Below, one piece after another: positions 47,262-58,177 of a DNA stretch of 64,000 nt. This DNA comes from Thermothelomyces thermophilus ATCC 42464 (lineage: Eukaryota > Ascomycota > Sordariomycetes > Sordariales > Chaetomiaceae), in NCBI RefSeq assembly GCF_000226095.1, contig NC_016475.1:2542001-2606000 (forward strand). The letters run 5' to 3'. Each line of letters starts with the position of its first letter. The stretch's first letter is position 1. Position numbers and translations under genes: made by a program. Under the pieces are notes generated by a model. It searched no databases, was not told where the DNA came from, and saw only the letters and a program-made list of their open reading frames with translations.

Positions 47262-48054
47262 GCGGGCTCCGGGGGGGAGGGGATGTGTAATGTGCGTTCC
47301 TGTCGTCTTAAGACGTGTAGCAAACCGCATGCGTGCATAAGAGACCGAGTCGGTGGTGTTTCGGGTGCTTCCTGTTTTCAGTGATAGACTTGAGTGGCTA
47401 CAAGGGTTTGAACTTTGTTTGGAGTGCTGTGCGTTGGTGGTAGTTTTGCGAACTGTATTGGAACCGCGAGAACCTTGAGAACGGGGAGTTTGGTACGTAT
47501 TACTAGTATATATACAAAGGACCCCGACAGGCCGAGTGTGGGTCGTTTCGATATCTTCAACAGAGACGGAAATGGAAAAACATTGTTCAAAACAGTTAAT
47601 AGGCCACAGAATGGGGTTTCTGAAACGCGGGCCGGTCATCGGAGTTGCCAAAACGTGGCCAGGTGATAGAAATCAAGCCACACTGGGTCGGCTCGCTTTG
47701 GCTACAGTTAAAGTACGGATGTAGATTCCGTATACACATACGGATGATCGTGATAGCTTTCTCGCGAGGTTACGCGCGTGAAGGGCGCGTAGCTTATGTC
47801 GCGCTTCGGACCGGAAATGAAAGGAAGCGAGTGGGCTAATCAGATCACACCATGCGACAACGCGGTCTTGGTACTTTGCGGGTCCAAACGATGGGGCGGA
47901 TAGCGACTGATCGGGACGCGGGGGTTCCCTCTTACGAACAGGTCCTTTTGGATATCAGAACACTGCAGATGACGCTTATCATTATTATCCATCGAAAGTT
48001 CGCAGCCATACCTCCGGAGAACAACAGACTACACAACCTGGTTCGGCGTTGTGT

Positions 48055-48130
48055 TGTACGCGTACGCGGGACTCCGTAAAAGTATGTAATTTCCATACAT
48101 ACTGCGTACATACCTTACACAGTACGTGCT
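48055..48130. repeat. GTA/TAC-rich intergenic motif cluster
   Basis: GTACGCGTACGCGGGACTCCG followed by CATACATACTGCGTACATACC and ACACAGTACGTGC; related in wording to the TACGGATTAC clusters elsewhere, but without an exact copy of the 10-mer. Confidence 0.4.
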
Positions 48131-49025
48131 GGAATGCCCCGCCCAAGCCCGTGCCTGATACCCCGCGGACCTTCAGCGCTTGATGCAGTGCCACATAGCT
48201 GAGAGTTGAGACTGGTTGGTTTCCGCCGAGAGCGGTTGTTGGGATACCGCGGTAGGGATTCGACGCACGGTTGCAACCGAAAGTCAGGAGGGCGGGATGG
48301 CTTGTTGGGCAGCTCGAGGACCGATTTGCGCAACGCACCCAACCGAATGGGTGGCAATCGCGCAATCTCACCCTCCCGTGGCCAATGCTCGTCCGTCCGA
48401 TCAGGCGCCGGCCGACACAAACCGTTTCTAATGGAAGAAAGCATTCTCAAACTTGAAGCTGGCCTTCGCGCCACCGCGTGTCGGTTAATCACGGCGCTAA
48501 CTACTGGCGACCTCTTTCAAAAAGACCAAAGATTTGGACCCCGACTGCTCCGTCCCTTCTGTGTAGTGCAGATGACTCACTGACAAGGCTGGGCGGAGGG
48601 TTGGGAAGCGACGGGCTTTTGGGTTGGACAGATTTGAAGCCACACGGGCCGCAAAAGCTGCACAACCCATTCCGCTTCCCGCCGCTGCCAAGGCACGGGA
48701 CATGTACATGTACATACAGTACATCGCATGTACTTGAATCCTGGGCGCCGCTCTGACCGGGCGCATAGCAACCGTGCCCTGCTTGTCAGTGGGCCAACGC
48801 AACATACCAGAGACGGATGCTTTGATCTCCGTGTTTCTGTTCCTTTCGAGCCGACTTGTCAGGGGAGCAGTCCCAATACGACGGACAGCTCGACGTTGCA
48901 ATCACTGGAGTGGACCTCCCTAAGTCGAAGCGACGCTCTGGTTAATGGTGGAGAGTCGAAGGCGGGAGCAGGTCTTGGCTGCCGGTATTTGATTCCACAA
49001 CCTTCCGCGCGGCATGCTGGCTCGG

Positions 49026-49096
49026 ATTTTATTTTATTTTACTTTATTTTATTTTATTTTTTTTATATTTTATTTTTTTGGGGGAGGGAGGGAGGG
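49026..49096 (+). repeat. TTTTA tract abutting a G-quadruplex-type motif
   Basis: An imperfect TTTTA pentamer array (49026-49079) is followed at once by G5-A-G3-A-G3-A-G3 (49080-49096). Sharp AT-only to G-only asymmetry on one strand; intergenic. Confidence 0.65.
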
Positions 49097-51305
49097 CAAG
49101 CTGAGCTGGGTCTGGCCACCACTACCCCCCCACACCTGCAACCTGCCGGCGATAAACGCCCAAATTACGAGCCGCGTCGAGAATGTGTTATCAATCCCGC
49201 CATGGCATCCTGCTGACCTTCTGCCAACAATAATAACTTATTGCTGGTGTATATCTGAAAAGCAGGACGCTCGAAGCTGGTTCGAAGTTGCGGCGTCGAA
49301 AGCAGTGTGGCTCCTAGCCGCCTGAGCCTGGCAGGAGCACCGCAGGCGCCGCGTCACTATGTCGCAAGGCAGATAGCATTTTCAAGACAGAATGCTGCCA
49401 TCGATTCAATGCTTGCAGCAGTTTCCCTAGTGGTCTTTAATAATACAGCGATTTGCTCCTGAAATGTCATGTCTTGTTTACCCAGCATTGGTCGCATGAG
49501 TGTCATTGGGCACCGTGGCGAGAATTGAGAGGGCTCGGTCGCCGGTGCTCAGCTATATTTTCGCTCGTGTCTAATGAAGGACAACGCAAATCGTCGTTTG
49601 ACTTGCACTGTAGCGATTCCGAGTGAATTGCTGGAACGTCTTGGTTGAGGGTGTTATTGCTACGGTGAGAGCGGCGGTCATGATACGACAGGTGTGCGAA
49701 CAGCTCGACGAAAGAACCAACGAAAGGCGATGGCAATAGGCAGCAGCACGGCATGCTGCAGTGCATTGCTGGTGCTATGTCGGCCTGTCAAAATGGCTGC
49801 ATTGACGCCAAAAGATCAATGACCCTCTGAGGGGATCCCAAATTCTTTCCAGCGCGATGCAGAAAAGAAGTGTGCATGGCCGAACAAAAAGGGAGGTGTT
49901 AGGGAAAGTAAAGCGTTTCAGGAGGTGGTAGTGGTCGATGACGGGGTTGATGGCAGAGACGGATTTTGAGTCGCACTGGTGGTTGGTGTGGGCGGGGATC
50001 CTGGAGTTCGGGGGAGCTGGCTGTTTGCTCTGCCCGGCGTACCGGTACTCTGGCAGGACAGACAGGGCGGCTCAGGAGGCGGGCGCAGTCTCTCAGCGTT
50101 GATTGGGCAGAAGAAAGATAAAATCCTGCATGCCCTCCATCTGATTCGCCGCATTAGGGCTCGCCAGACATTGAAAGAAACAAGGACCCGCCGCCACAGG
50201 ACTAGCGTAGCTGCCTGAGGCGCCACCGAGCATTCCAGCGAAAATTATAAGTAGGCTGCGCTCCCCCCATTTGTTTTGAATTTTCCGCGCGGAAGTCCCC
50301 AACCGGCCGTTGCTACCTGCCTCCGGCCACAATTTCTGACCCACACCCCTTGCCGTCATCGATACTCCACTTTCCACAAACGACCTTGACGTCGGCCGTC
50401 GCTTGTCACTTTTCTGACATCTGACGGTATCTCTCTCGATACTGCGTTGTGTGGGCGCAACCTCTCATTCATTTAGAATCGAGGATTAATCCGTCGATAC
50501 AGAGACAGGCGACCGTTCCCTCATTTCTGGACTCGGGCCTGCATCACTCCGTCATTCGTGGCGCCCGTTGACCTCCAAAGGAAACCGCCGTCTGTCGCGA
50601 TCGACCCTTTAATCGTCGAGGGTAATAGAAGATCCGTTTGCACAAGTCATCGCTGTGCGCCTTGTTATTTCTCTTCCCGAGGAAGACCGTCCTGCCGTGA
50701 GTTGAGAAGAAAGTGTGGGCAAACCAGTCCCTTGCTCCGTGTGCCGCAACCCGCATTCGGCCCCGTCATCATCGAGGCGTCTTCTGGCTGCGAGTCATCG
50801 CCTGGGGCAGTTTAAGCGCCGCACTTGTATCGGCAAAGATTCTTTGAGATTTTCGGCCGGGTCGTTGATTGAGAGATCCCGACCATCATCACCCAGAGGT
50901 GTTTGCCGGCGGACTGCAGTTTCGGGGGACACATTAACTTGTTCCTCTCCCATATCTGGTATGCCCTCCCTCCACCTTTCGTCCGATCTTTGTGGCACAT
51001 CACCATAAATCGCGACCTCCGAGAACATTTTCACCCCCCACCACCCAGGGCAATCAGTGTTGTCACGACAGGCGCTTGGACCCTCAACGCCTAGGTTGAC
51101 CGGATTGGTCTCGCTCGTTGCTTTCTCATCTCGATTAGTTTCATCGAGATTCTGGAATCTTCCCATCTACCACTCTTTGACATCTTTGCGCTGTTACGTG
51201 TTGCCGCTTCATCTCCGAATCCTTCATCTAACCATTCTCTCCCCGTAGATCTGTTCGCGCAAGCAAACTCCTCGATCGAGTCGCTTTGGTTTCGCATCGC
51301 ACAAG

Positions 51306-52296
51306 ATGGAGGCCATTCATACTCATCCTTCGAACGCCGCGCAGGCCAAGGCCTTCACCGCGCCTGGATCGCTCTCGTTCCCCGGCGGCGCAAACGAGTT
51401 CGCGAACCCCGCGCCTCAGCCCAACGGAGGAATGACGACCAACGGCGCTCAGCAGCAGGGCGTCCAAGCCACAAACGGTACTGGGGTGACTCCCGCGACC
51501 CCCGCTGCGACGCCCGGAGCTGGTCCTGCGGGTCCGAGTGGCATCACTCCCACGCTCCAGTAAGAATTGGCTGTGGTACTTTGCTACCCTGAACCGTGGG
51601 CTGACCCGCTCAGAAACATCGTCGCGACGGTAAACTTGGACTGCCGTCTAGACCTGAAGACGATCGCACTGCACGCCCGCAATGCGGAGGTACGTGTTGG
51701 GTCAGGAACCTGGCGCGCCCTTCTCGAGTGAGGCATGGTGCCGCTGCTGGTTTCTGTCTTCAACCGTCTACTGCAGCGCAGTGCTGACCTTAAGTAGTAC
51801 AACCCCAAGCGTTTCGCTGCTGTCATCATGCGCATCCGCGAGCCCAAGACCACGGCGCTCATTTTTGCCAGCGGCAAAATGGTCGTCACGGGTGCCAAGT
51901 CGGAGGATGACTCGAAGCTTGCGTCGCGCAAGTATGCTCGCATCATCCAGAAACTAGGCTTCAATGCCAAGTTTACCGATTTCAAGATCCAGAATATCGT
52001 CGGCTCCTGCGACATCAAGTTCCCGATTCGCCTTGAGGGTCTTGCGTCGAAACATCATAACTTCAGCTCCTATGAGCCCGAGTTGTTCCCGGGCCTCATT
52101 TACCGCATGATCAAGCCCAAGATCGTGCTTCTGATTTTCGTGAGTGGCAAGATTGTTCTCACCGGCGCGAAAGTGCGCGAGGAGATCTACCAGGCTTTCG
52201 AGATGATTTACCCTGTACTTCAAGGTGAGTTGCTGGCCTACAGATTCTGCCCATGCAGTGCGATCCTAACAATTATCAGACTTCCGCAAGGTCTAG
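51306..52296 (+). CDS. TATA-binding protein
   Basis: Four exons: 51306-51559, 51614-51689, 51798-52224 and 52280-52296; 257 residues. The N-terminal 85 residues are a variable Gly/Ala/Thr/Gln-rich tail; the rest is the two-repeat saddle: [59 protein letters not shown], then [50 protein letters not shown] and [20 protein letters not shown]. The final coding exon is just 17 nt (DFRKV and stop). TBP nucleates pre-initiation complexes for all three nuclear RNA polymerases within TFIID, SL1-type and TFIIIB complexes. The core is unmistakable; splice phase is preserved at all junctions. Confidence 0.98.
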
Positions 52297-53341
52297 ACCT
52301 GCGCAACCTTGGCCAGCACGCGGAAGTCACTTGCGCAAAACATTATTGCGCTATTTCGCTGCAGCGAAAATCACCCACAAACTTGTCAACGACTTGTAAC
52401 ACTATAACTCGCCCTCCGCCAGTCATGATTTTTACGACTAAAAAGAATCATACCCATCGAAAAGGGCCGATTACTGCGCCGAGGCACTTGAGAAATTGGC
52501 GCCATCGGTCATGTGTATCATCTGCGTGTTTCTTTTCCCACCTTACAGCATTGCATCGGCGTTCACGGAACGGGGGGCGGGCAATTACAGCAGGGATTTT
52601 TCGCGCTTTTCCTCATTCCCGCGAACCCCCGAGTTGTTTTGGAGCTGGCGCGCTCCCTCTCGAGGGGTATAGTACCCATAGAAAGATTGCACGACGGTCA
52701 GGTGCAGCGAGGGCGAGATGATGGGCACGGCCTGCCTCGTCTCCTAATTGAGCCTTCAATTGGCACCTCTGGTGTCCCGCGGCCCAAAGAGAGATATTCG
52801 AGGATTAAAGAAGGGACGGAAAGCAGAGAGAGTTTATTTGAGGGAAAGAAGTCTGCTGATGGATGCATCGTCGGAGGCATGACAAGTTGGCTGCGGCGGC
52901 TCACTTTTGCTTGCTCGCTCACTTTCACCTTGGGGTTGATGATTCGGGTGCCCGCACCGCCTCAGTTCGCCGCAGCAGGCGTTTCGCAGAGAGCGAGAGT
53001 ATCGTCTTCATCCTGAACAGCTGCCCTGGAAACGGGGAATTGCCATCCGGGGTTATGTAGACTCGGGGCAGACAGCTGATGCCGTAGGACTCGCACTGCT
53101 CTGTCGCCTATTCTCCTTTTGCCAGATTGGCTCTGAGGCCTCGGGGTCGCTCACAGGGTACGGTGGGCAAGCTGACAAGCTGGCAAGCTTGGGCGTTCTT
53201 CAGTCGCGGTTTACGCTGCCATTCGAGCACCAAAAAAACGAGAAATCAGTTAATAATATTGACCCTGGGCCAGCTTGCTCAAATGTGACATGCTCGTAGG
53301 CTTACCTGATATCCTTGACGCACTGTTTCTTTAAAAGACAC
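52297..53341. other. Convergent intergenic region, TBP and flavo-oxidase 3' ends
   Basis: 1.0 kb with no gene recognised. A plus-strand open frame at 52513-53016 lacks any recognisable domain. Confidence 0.5.
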
Positions 53342-54936
53342 TCATACCTCCCTCTGAGAATCCTCTGCCAGCGCCTGGTCCAATGTTACCCCGGCCTTAC
53401 CGCTTCTGCTTCCATCCTCGGTAACGACATTCACAGGCAGTCCAGCCTTGGCCTCGGTCACCTTCCAAGCCCACTTCTCCCGAAACTCGGCCGGACAGTT
53501 GCGGGCGATGCAGTCAACAACCTTGTCGCCGATAACGGGCAGGAATTTGAAGGCGTGGCCGCTGTCACCCGTCGCGACAAACAGGCCCCGCCAGTGCGGG
53601 TGGTAATCGATCAGAAAGTCACCCGTGGGCGTGTCCGAGTACCAGCACAGGCGTGTTTTGGTGAAAGGGCGGTCGTGCAGGGCGGGCCAGGGGATCATTT
53701 CGCGGAGGGCCCGGCGGAGGTCGGCTGCAGCCTCTGCGGGAATAGAGAGCGAGGGGTGAGTCGCAGCCGTTCGGGGGAGGGAGATGGGAGTTTGGGGGGC
53801 AGGAGGTTGACTTGGCGATAGCGGAAGCGGGGGATTGGTAACCGTGGTCGGGTTGATGTAGCCGTAGGCGTGCCGGGCGATCTTGAGGACGCGATCCGTG
53901 GGTGGGATGATAAAGAGGCCGGTGGAAAGGTTGAGAATGACGGGCATCTTGGCCAACTTCTCTTGTTCCTCTTCGGTGAGGTCGATGTAGCCAAGCACTT
54001 GGCCGGTGGCAACTGCCTGTCCGGCCAGATCAACCAAGCCGCCAGTCCATGCACCAGCCGCCACCACGACGAGATCGGCGGACAGGACACGGCCATCGGA
54101 GAGTTTTGCGCCAGTAACGGTGTCCCCGGTCCGCTCCAAGGAAACGACCGTCCCTGGAACAAAGTGAACGCGGCCGGTTTGTTTCACCTGGTCGAACAAC
54201 CAGTTCATGGACGCAGCAGCGTTCGCCCCTGCCAACATTGTCAGTTGAGTGATCCATGGAGAGGCCCGAGGGCAAAGAGACAGTTTGTTCGAAACAGCCG
54301 TGAGGGGGGAATAGCATATAGGTATGAGTGCTTACAGCCACTGTTGTTGTTGATGTAGCCCCATGACCCGGAGCTGCCGCCTGTCCCGAGCGCATCACGG
54401 ATGGCGTCGGGACTAGGCAACTCACGAACACGGGCGGCGAGCTGGGGGTCTTTGGAGGCCAGAGACACGACGTTGGCCCAGCTCATACGGGCATAATCCA
54501 ATCCTGTCAGCTTGGGTTTCAGACCGTCCTGGCTTGCCGGCGGAGCGGCTGTTGGCGCAGGCGGCGTGTCGTCACCGACCAGGAGGAGCCCAGCCTCATG
54601 GTAGCGCCCTTGAGCGCCCAAGTCAGTAGGTTTGTCCTGCTTACGCCACTGAGCTTGTGCCTCGTCAGCCAGCGCTGTGTATGCTGCATCAGCATAGTCC
54701 GCCCTGATGATTCGGCTAGTATCAACGCTGGCGGCATCTGAGGAAGGGAACGTGCCCGGCTGAGAAGGATCCGACCGGTCGACGACGGTTATAGAAGTTT
54801 GGGCGAAGGCATCACGACGAACAAGGGCCAGCGCAGTGCTGAGCCCAAAGACGCCGGAGCCAACAATAAGGATTGATGAGGGAGGAAGAAACTGTTGCGC
54901 AGAGGGAGGGATGGAGGAGGAAGCAGCAGTAGCCAT
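53342..54936 (-). CDS. FAD-dependent amine oxidase (fructosyl-amino-acid / pipecolate-oxidase type)
   Basis: Two exons: 54936-54336 and 54228-53342; 495 residues. The dinucleotide fold is at residues 21-36 (SILIVGSGVFGLSTAL), followed by SRIIRADYADAAYTALADEA, a conserved flavin-contact segment of this group. The middle reads NNNSGWANAAASMNWLFDQV, then DLVVVAAGAWTGGLVD. Near the end lie KTRLCWYSDTPTGDFLIDYHP, whose Cys is at the position of the covalent flavin link in monomeric sarcosine oxidase relatives, and GLFVATGDSGHAFKFLPVIG. The group oxidises secondary amines such as fructosyl amino acids, L-pipecolate, saccharopine or sarcosine, releasing hydrogen peroxide. Many members are peroxisomal, but this one ends SQREV, not a PTS1 tripeptide. 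The substrate is undetermined. Confidence 0.85.
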
Positions 54937-55708
54937 TTGAGCAACGGAACGGTAATCAAATGCCCGTAATCAAGCCCAAACTCGAAGTCCTGGTGCAGTC
55001 CCGGCACTTGCCTAGGGTTCTGGCAACGAGGCACGCATGACTCCATGCGTCTGAATACTTAAGTACGGGCGGACTGTGGAGACACCGTCGGCTTCGCGCG
55101 GGAGAGGGAAGCGGGAGGAGACATCTCGGGTCTCGGCTTCTGGAACCACTAGGGCGGGGTTGAGCAGAGGATGGCCGAGGAGAAGAAGAAAGAAAGAATG
55201 ATGATAGATATTGCCATTGTTCCCCAGGAGACGCGCTGACATGGCAATAATCGGGAGAGGAAAACGTTGGCTTGCCAGACGCAAGATCCCGTCCACCGTT
55301 GGATTGCGGGCTGTTTTACGAAGAGGGCAGGAAAAAGTGCTCCAACTCTCAAAGCTCGGGCGTGCTCCGAATTTGAAGCAACTGTTCGAGGGTCCGTGAT
55401 GAGCGAAGGGCCCCGCTCTCCGACGCACCCGACGCTAGCAGATGACTTGCGTTGTCGGGCCGCCAGGTCTCATACAAGCAGATGAAGCTCAACTGATGGC
55501 GGCTGGCAGTGTTTGCTAAGTTATCGATCGCGAGTGGCCATCAGGGTTCTGGTTATGGCAATGTGCACGGACCAAGCCTACTTTCAGGACCAGACAGGAG
55601 CTTCAATCGTTGCAACGCATTCGCTGCACACGGAGGCGCAACAGCACGCCCGCATGATCGGACCGCGACAGGCTGCCATGGGTAGCTGGTGTGCGCCCGC
55701 TGCCGAAA
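54937..55708. promoter_or_regulatory. Divergent promoter, flavo-oxidase and SR140-like gene
   Basis: 772 nt between two start codons pointing apart. No gene or clear core-promoter element is recognised. Confidence 0.45.
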
Positions 55709-58177
55709 ATGTCGTCGACCAAGAAAATTGCTGAGTTTCCTGATGTCGAAGCGAAACTCCAAAAGCCGAGCCGACAGTCAGCATTCGAGAAGCAAAAAGC
55801 AGAGGCAGAGGCGAAGCGTCGACGAGAGGCCGAGGAGACCGCCGCAGTTTACGAGGACTTCGTTAAGAGCTTTGCCCATGATGAAGACGACGACTCAAAT
55901 TCCGGAGCACGGCATTCCTCCTCGAGATTCGGCCGCGGAGCGCCCGAGAGACCACCTTTTGGCGCCAGCGCCCCGTTCGGAGGAGGCACGGGCAAGAGGC
56001 ACTTCGGCGTCCCCTCTAGTTCTTCGCTGAGGAGTGGCCCCGGCACTCTGGGTCCTCCGCCATCCTCATTCACGAAGAAAAAGTCATATGGGGGATCCCA
56101 GCGGGACTCGGACGAGGGCCGCGGCAGGCCGGGGCTCCAAGACAAAGACAAAGACAGGGAGTCGACCACGCTCCCAGTGTCCAAGGCTTTTGATGCTAGC
56201 GACGATGAGGAAGACGCCGCGACAGGCGATCGAGCCGAAGAAAAGGCTGCATCGAAACCGACTCTGCGTCTGGCTAACTTACCGCCCGGGACCTCGCCTG
56301 CCGTGATCAAGGCCCTCATCCCAGCAAGCCTGACAGTCGAGAACGTTAAGATCGTGCCGCCTTCCGGCCCTAGCGGAACCGAGCGGAAGTCTATTGCCGC
56401 CATCGTCACCTTGTCTAAGGAGACCCCGGCAACCGAGATTGATAATGCTGTGAGCGCGTTGCAAAACCGCTACCTTGGGTTTGGTTACTTCCTGACTCTG
56501 CATCGACACCTCTCCTCTGCCGCCATCTCCTCTGGCCTGACGGCGCTATCTTCGTCAACAACCGTCTCCTACCCCTTTGGCGCGAAGAGGGTAGAGGAGG
56601 GCCCGCACAGGCCTGCCCACCAATCGATGGGCCACGGCCGGGCATACGCACCTCCATCATCATATGGTCCTCCCATGGGCGGTCCTCTCAACAGGTCCGG
56701 AATCCTCCACGTCCCAGTCCGCGCGCCACGAGACATCAAGCAGCTACGCATGATCCACAAGGTCATAGAGTCCGTTCTGGAACACGGTCCCGAGTTTGAA
56801 GCTCTCCTCATGTCCCGCCCAGATGTCCAGCGAGACGAGAAATGGGCATGGATATGGGATGCTCGCAGCGAGGGTGGCATCTGGTATCGCTGGAAGTTGT
56901 GGGAGGTTGTGACTGGTGGACAATCGGCCAGAGGCAAGCTGGAGTACATCCCTCTCTTTGAGGACAGCCATGCGTGGAAGAAGCCCAAACGGCGGCTACC
57001 GTACGAATACGCTACAGATATCGACGAGTTTGTCTCCGACTCGGACTACGACTCCTCGGAAGACGACGAGTTTGAGGACGAGCAGGCTCGGCAAGGCGAC
57101 GGCGCGGATCAAGAAGACACGTTCCTTACTCCAATCGACAAAGCCAAGCTGGCACATCTACTAGGCCGACTACCGACGACACTGTCCAAGGTTCGAAAAG
57201 GGGATATTGCCAGAGTTGCGGCGTTTGCCATTACACATGCCAGCCGCGGTGCTGACGAAATCGTGGACATGATCGTCTCGAACGTTGAGCATCCTTTCGC
57301 GTACACGGCAGCAAATCCGGATTACAAGCAAAGGATGAAGGAGAGAGATAGCAAAGAGGAGGGATCCCGGGACACGTCGGCGGCGCCAGAGGATAAAACC
57401 ATGTCCGATGCGCCCGACATGAGTGCAGCTCGGCTGCTGGGGCTCTACGTCATCAGCGATATCCTCTCCTCTTCCTCCACCAGTGGTATCCGCCATGCCT
57501 GGCGCTATCGGCAGCTGTTCGAGGCTGCACTCCGACGACGCAAAATCTTTGAAATGCTAGGCTCAATGGCGGAAAAGCTGAACTGGGGCCGCCTGCGCGC
57601 CGAGAAGTGGAAACGCAGCATCGGGCTCGTTCTTAATCTCTGGGAGGGCTGGTGTGTTTTCCCGGTAGAGTCGCACGAGGCTTTTGTCAGCAGTTTCGAA
57701 AACCCCCCTGCCTTGAAAAAGGAGGCCGACGGAGCCGATACAGAGCGCAAGGCTGGCCGGTGGAAGACGGTAGAGGGTGCATCCGCAGATGGAAGCAGCG
57801 GGGGCGGCTTCTTGCCAGTGTCGACAAAACCGGCCGCGGACCAGGAGCCGGCGGACGATTACGCCGAGGACATCCTGTACATGGAAGAGGGCGACGAAGG
57901 GTTGGATTCTGTCCGCCTACAGTACTCGGCCTCCCTGGACGACGCCTTCTCCGATCTTGATCTCGACGGCGAGCCAGACGACACCTCGGGGGCTGCATCT
58001 GGGGACGGGGATGTCACGATGGAGAACTCGACGGAAACACCGGCACCAATGTCAACGAAGCAGGAGGGCATATCCATCGGCGGTCTTCAGTTTTCGGCCT
58101 CGAACCCGGCCCCCGGCAAGAAGCGAATGCGTGCTATGGACATGTTTGCCGATCCCGACTCGGACGGTGTGACTTAG
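55709..58177 (+). CDS. U2 snRNP-associated SURP/CID protein (SR140-like)
   Basis: Single exon, 822 residues from the ATG at 55709 (MSSTKKIAEFPDVEAKLQKP). The domain order is that of SR140/U2SURP: an N-terminal charged region, a degenerate RRM (about residues 183-266, TLRLANLPPG ... GFGYFLTLHRHLSS), a SURP motif (about 346-405, IHKVIESVLEHGPEFEALL ... WYRWKLWEV), and a CID domain (about 470-650, DKAKLAHLLGRLPTTLSKV, AARLLGLYVISDILSSSS, WRYRQLFEAALRRRKIFEM). The C-terminus is acidic and ends in basic KKRMRAMDMF. Such proteins associate with U2 snRNP and branch-site recognition. The short linker YLGFGYFL and HVPVRAPRD fit fungal orthologues. The reading frame extends upstream only without an ATG, so 55709 is the preferred start. 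Confidence 0.88.
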   Translation: MSSTKKIAEFPDVEAKLQKPSRQSAFEKQKAEAEAKRRREAEETAAVYEDFVKSFAHDEDDDSNSGARHSSSRFGRGAPERPPFGASAPFGGGTGKRHFGVPSSSSLRSGPGTLGPPPSSFTKKKSYGGSQRDSDEGRGRPGLQDKDKDRESTTLPVSKAFDASDDEEDAATGDRAEEKAASKPTLRLANLPPGTSPAVIKALIPASLTVENVKIVPPSGPSGTERKSIAAIVTLSKETPATEIDNAVSALQNRYLGFGYFLTLHRHLSSAAISSGLTALSSSTTVSYPFGAKRVEEGPHRPAHQSMGHGRAYAPPSSYGPPMGGPLNRSGILHVPVRAPRDIKQLRMIHKVIESVLEHGPEFEALLMSRPDVQRDEKWAWIWDARSEGGIWYRWKLWEVVTGGQSARGKLEYIPLFEDSHAWKKPKRRLPYEYATDIDEFVSDSDYDSSEDDEFEDEQARQGDGADQEDTFLTPIDKAKLAHLLGRLPTTLSKVRKGDIARVAAFAITHASRGADEIVDMIVSNVEHPFAYTAANPDYKQRMKERDSKEEGSRDTSAAPEDKTMSDAPDMSAARLLGLYVISDILSSSSTSGIRHAWRYRQLFEAALRRRKIFEMLGSMAEKLNWGRLRAEKWKRSIGLVLNLWEGWCVFPVESHEAFVSSFENPPALKKEADGADTERKAGRWKTVEGASADGSSGGGFLPVSTKPAADQEPADDYAEDILYMEEGDEGLDSVRLQYSASLDDAFSDLDLDGEPDDTSGAASGDGDVTMENSTETPAPMSTKQEGISIGGLQFSASNPAPGKKRMRAMDMFADPDSDGVT

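Larger units (their letters stand above)
47262..51305. other. 4-kb gene-free region upstream of TBP
   Basis: No protein gene is supported. GTA/TAC-rich words cluster at 48055-48130 and 48702-48735. A TTTTA-rich tract (49026-49079) is directly followed by a four-run G-quadruplex-type sequence (49080-49096). The last kilobase (about 50200-51305) has pyrimidine-rich, stop-rich sequence and is probably the TBP promoter and leader. Confidence 0.5.

Noticed and set aside
49026-49079. TTTTA array as the tail of a retroelement
   Set aside because: No element body, target-site duplication or coding remnant was found next to it.
48728-49216. Possible 162-codon gene in the TBP upstream gap
   Set aside because: It runs into the TTTTA/G-run repeat, has no recognisable domain and no splice support.
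52513-53016. Possible small gene between TBP and the flavo-oxidase
   Set aside because: No domain, no plausible start context; likely 3' flanking sequence.
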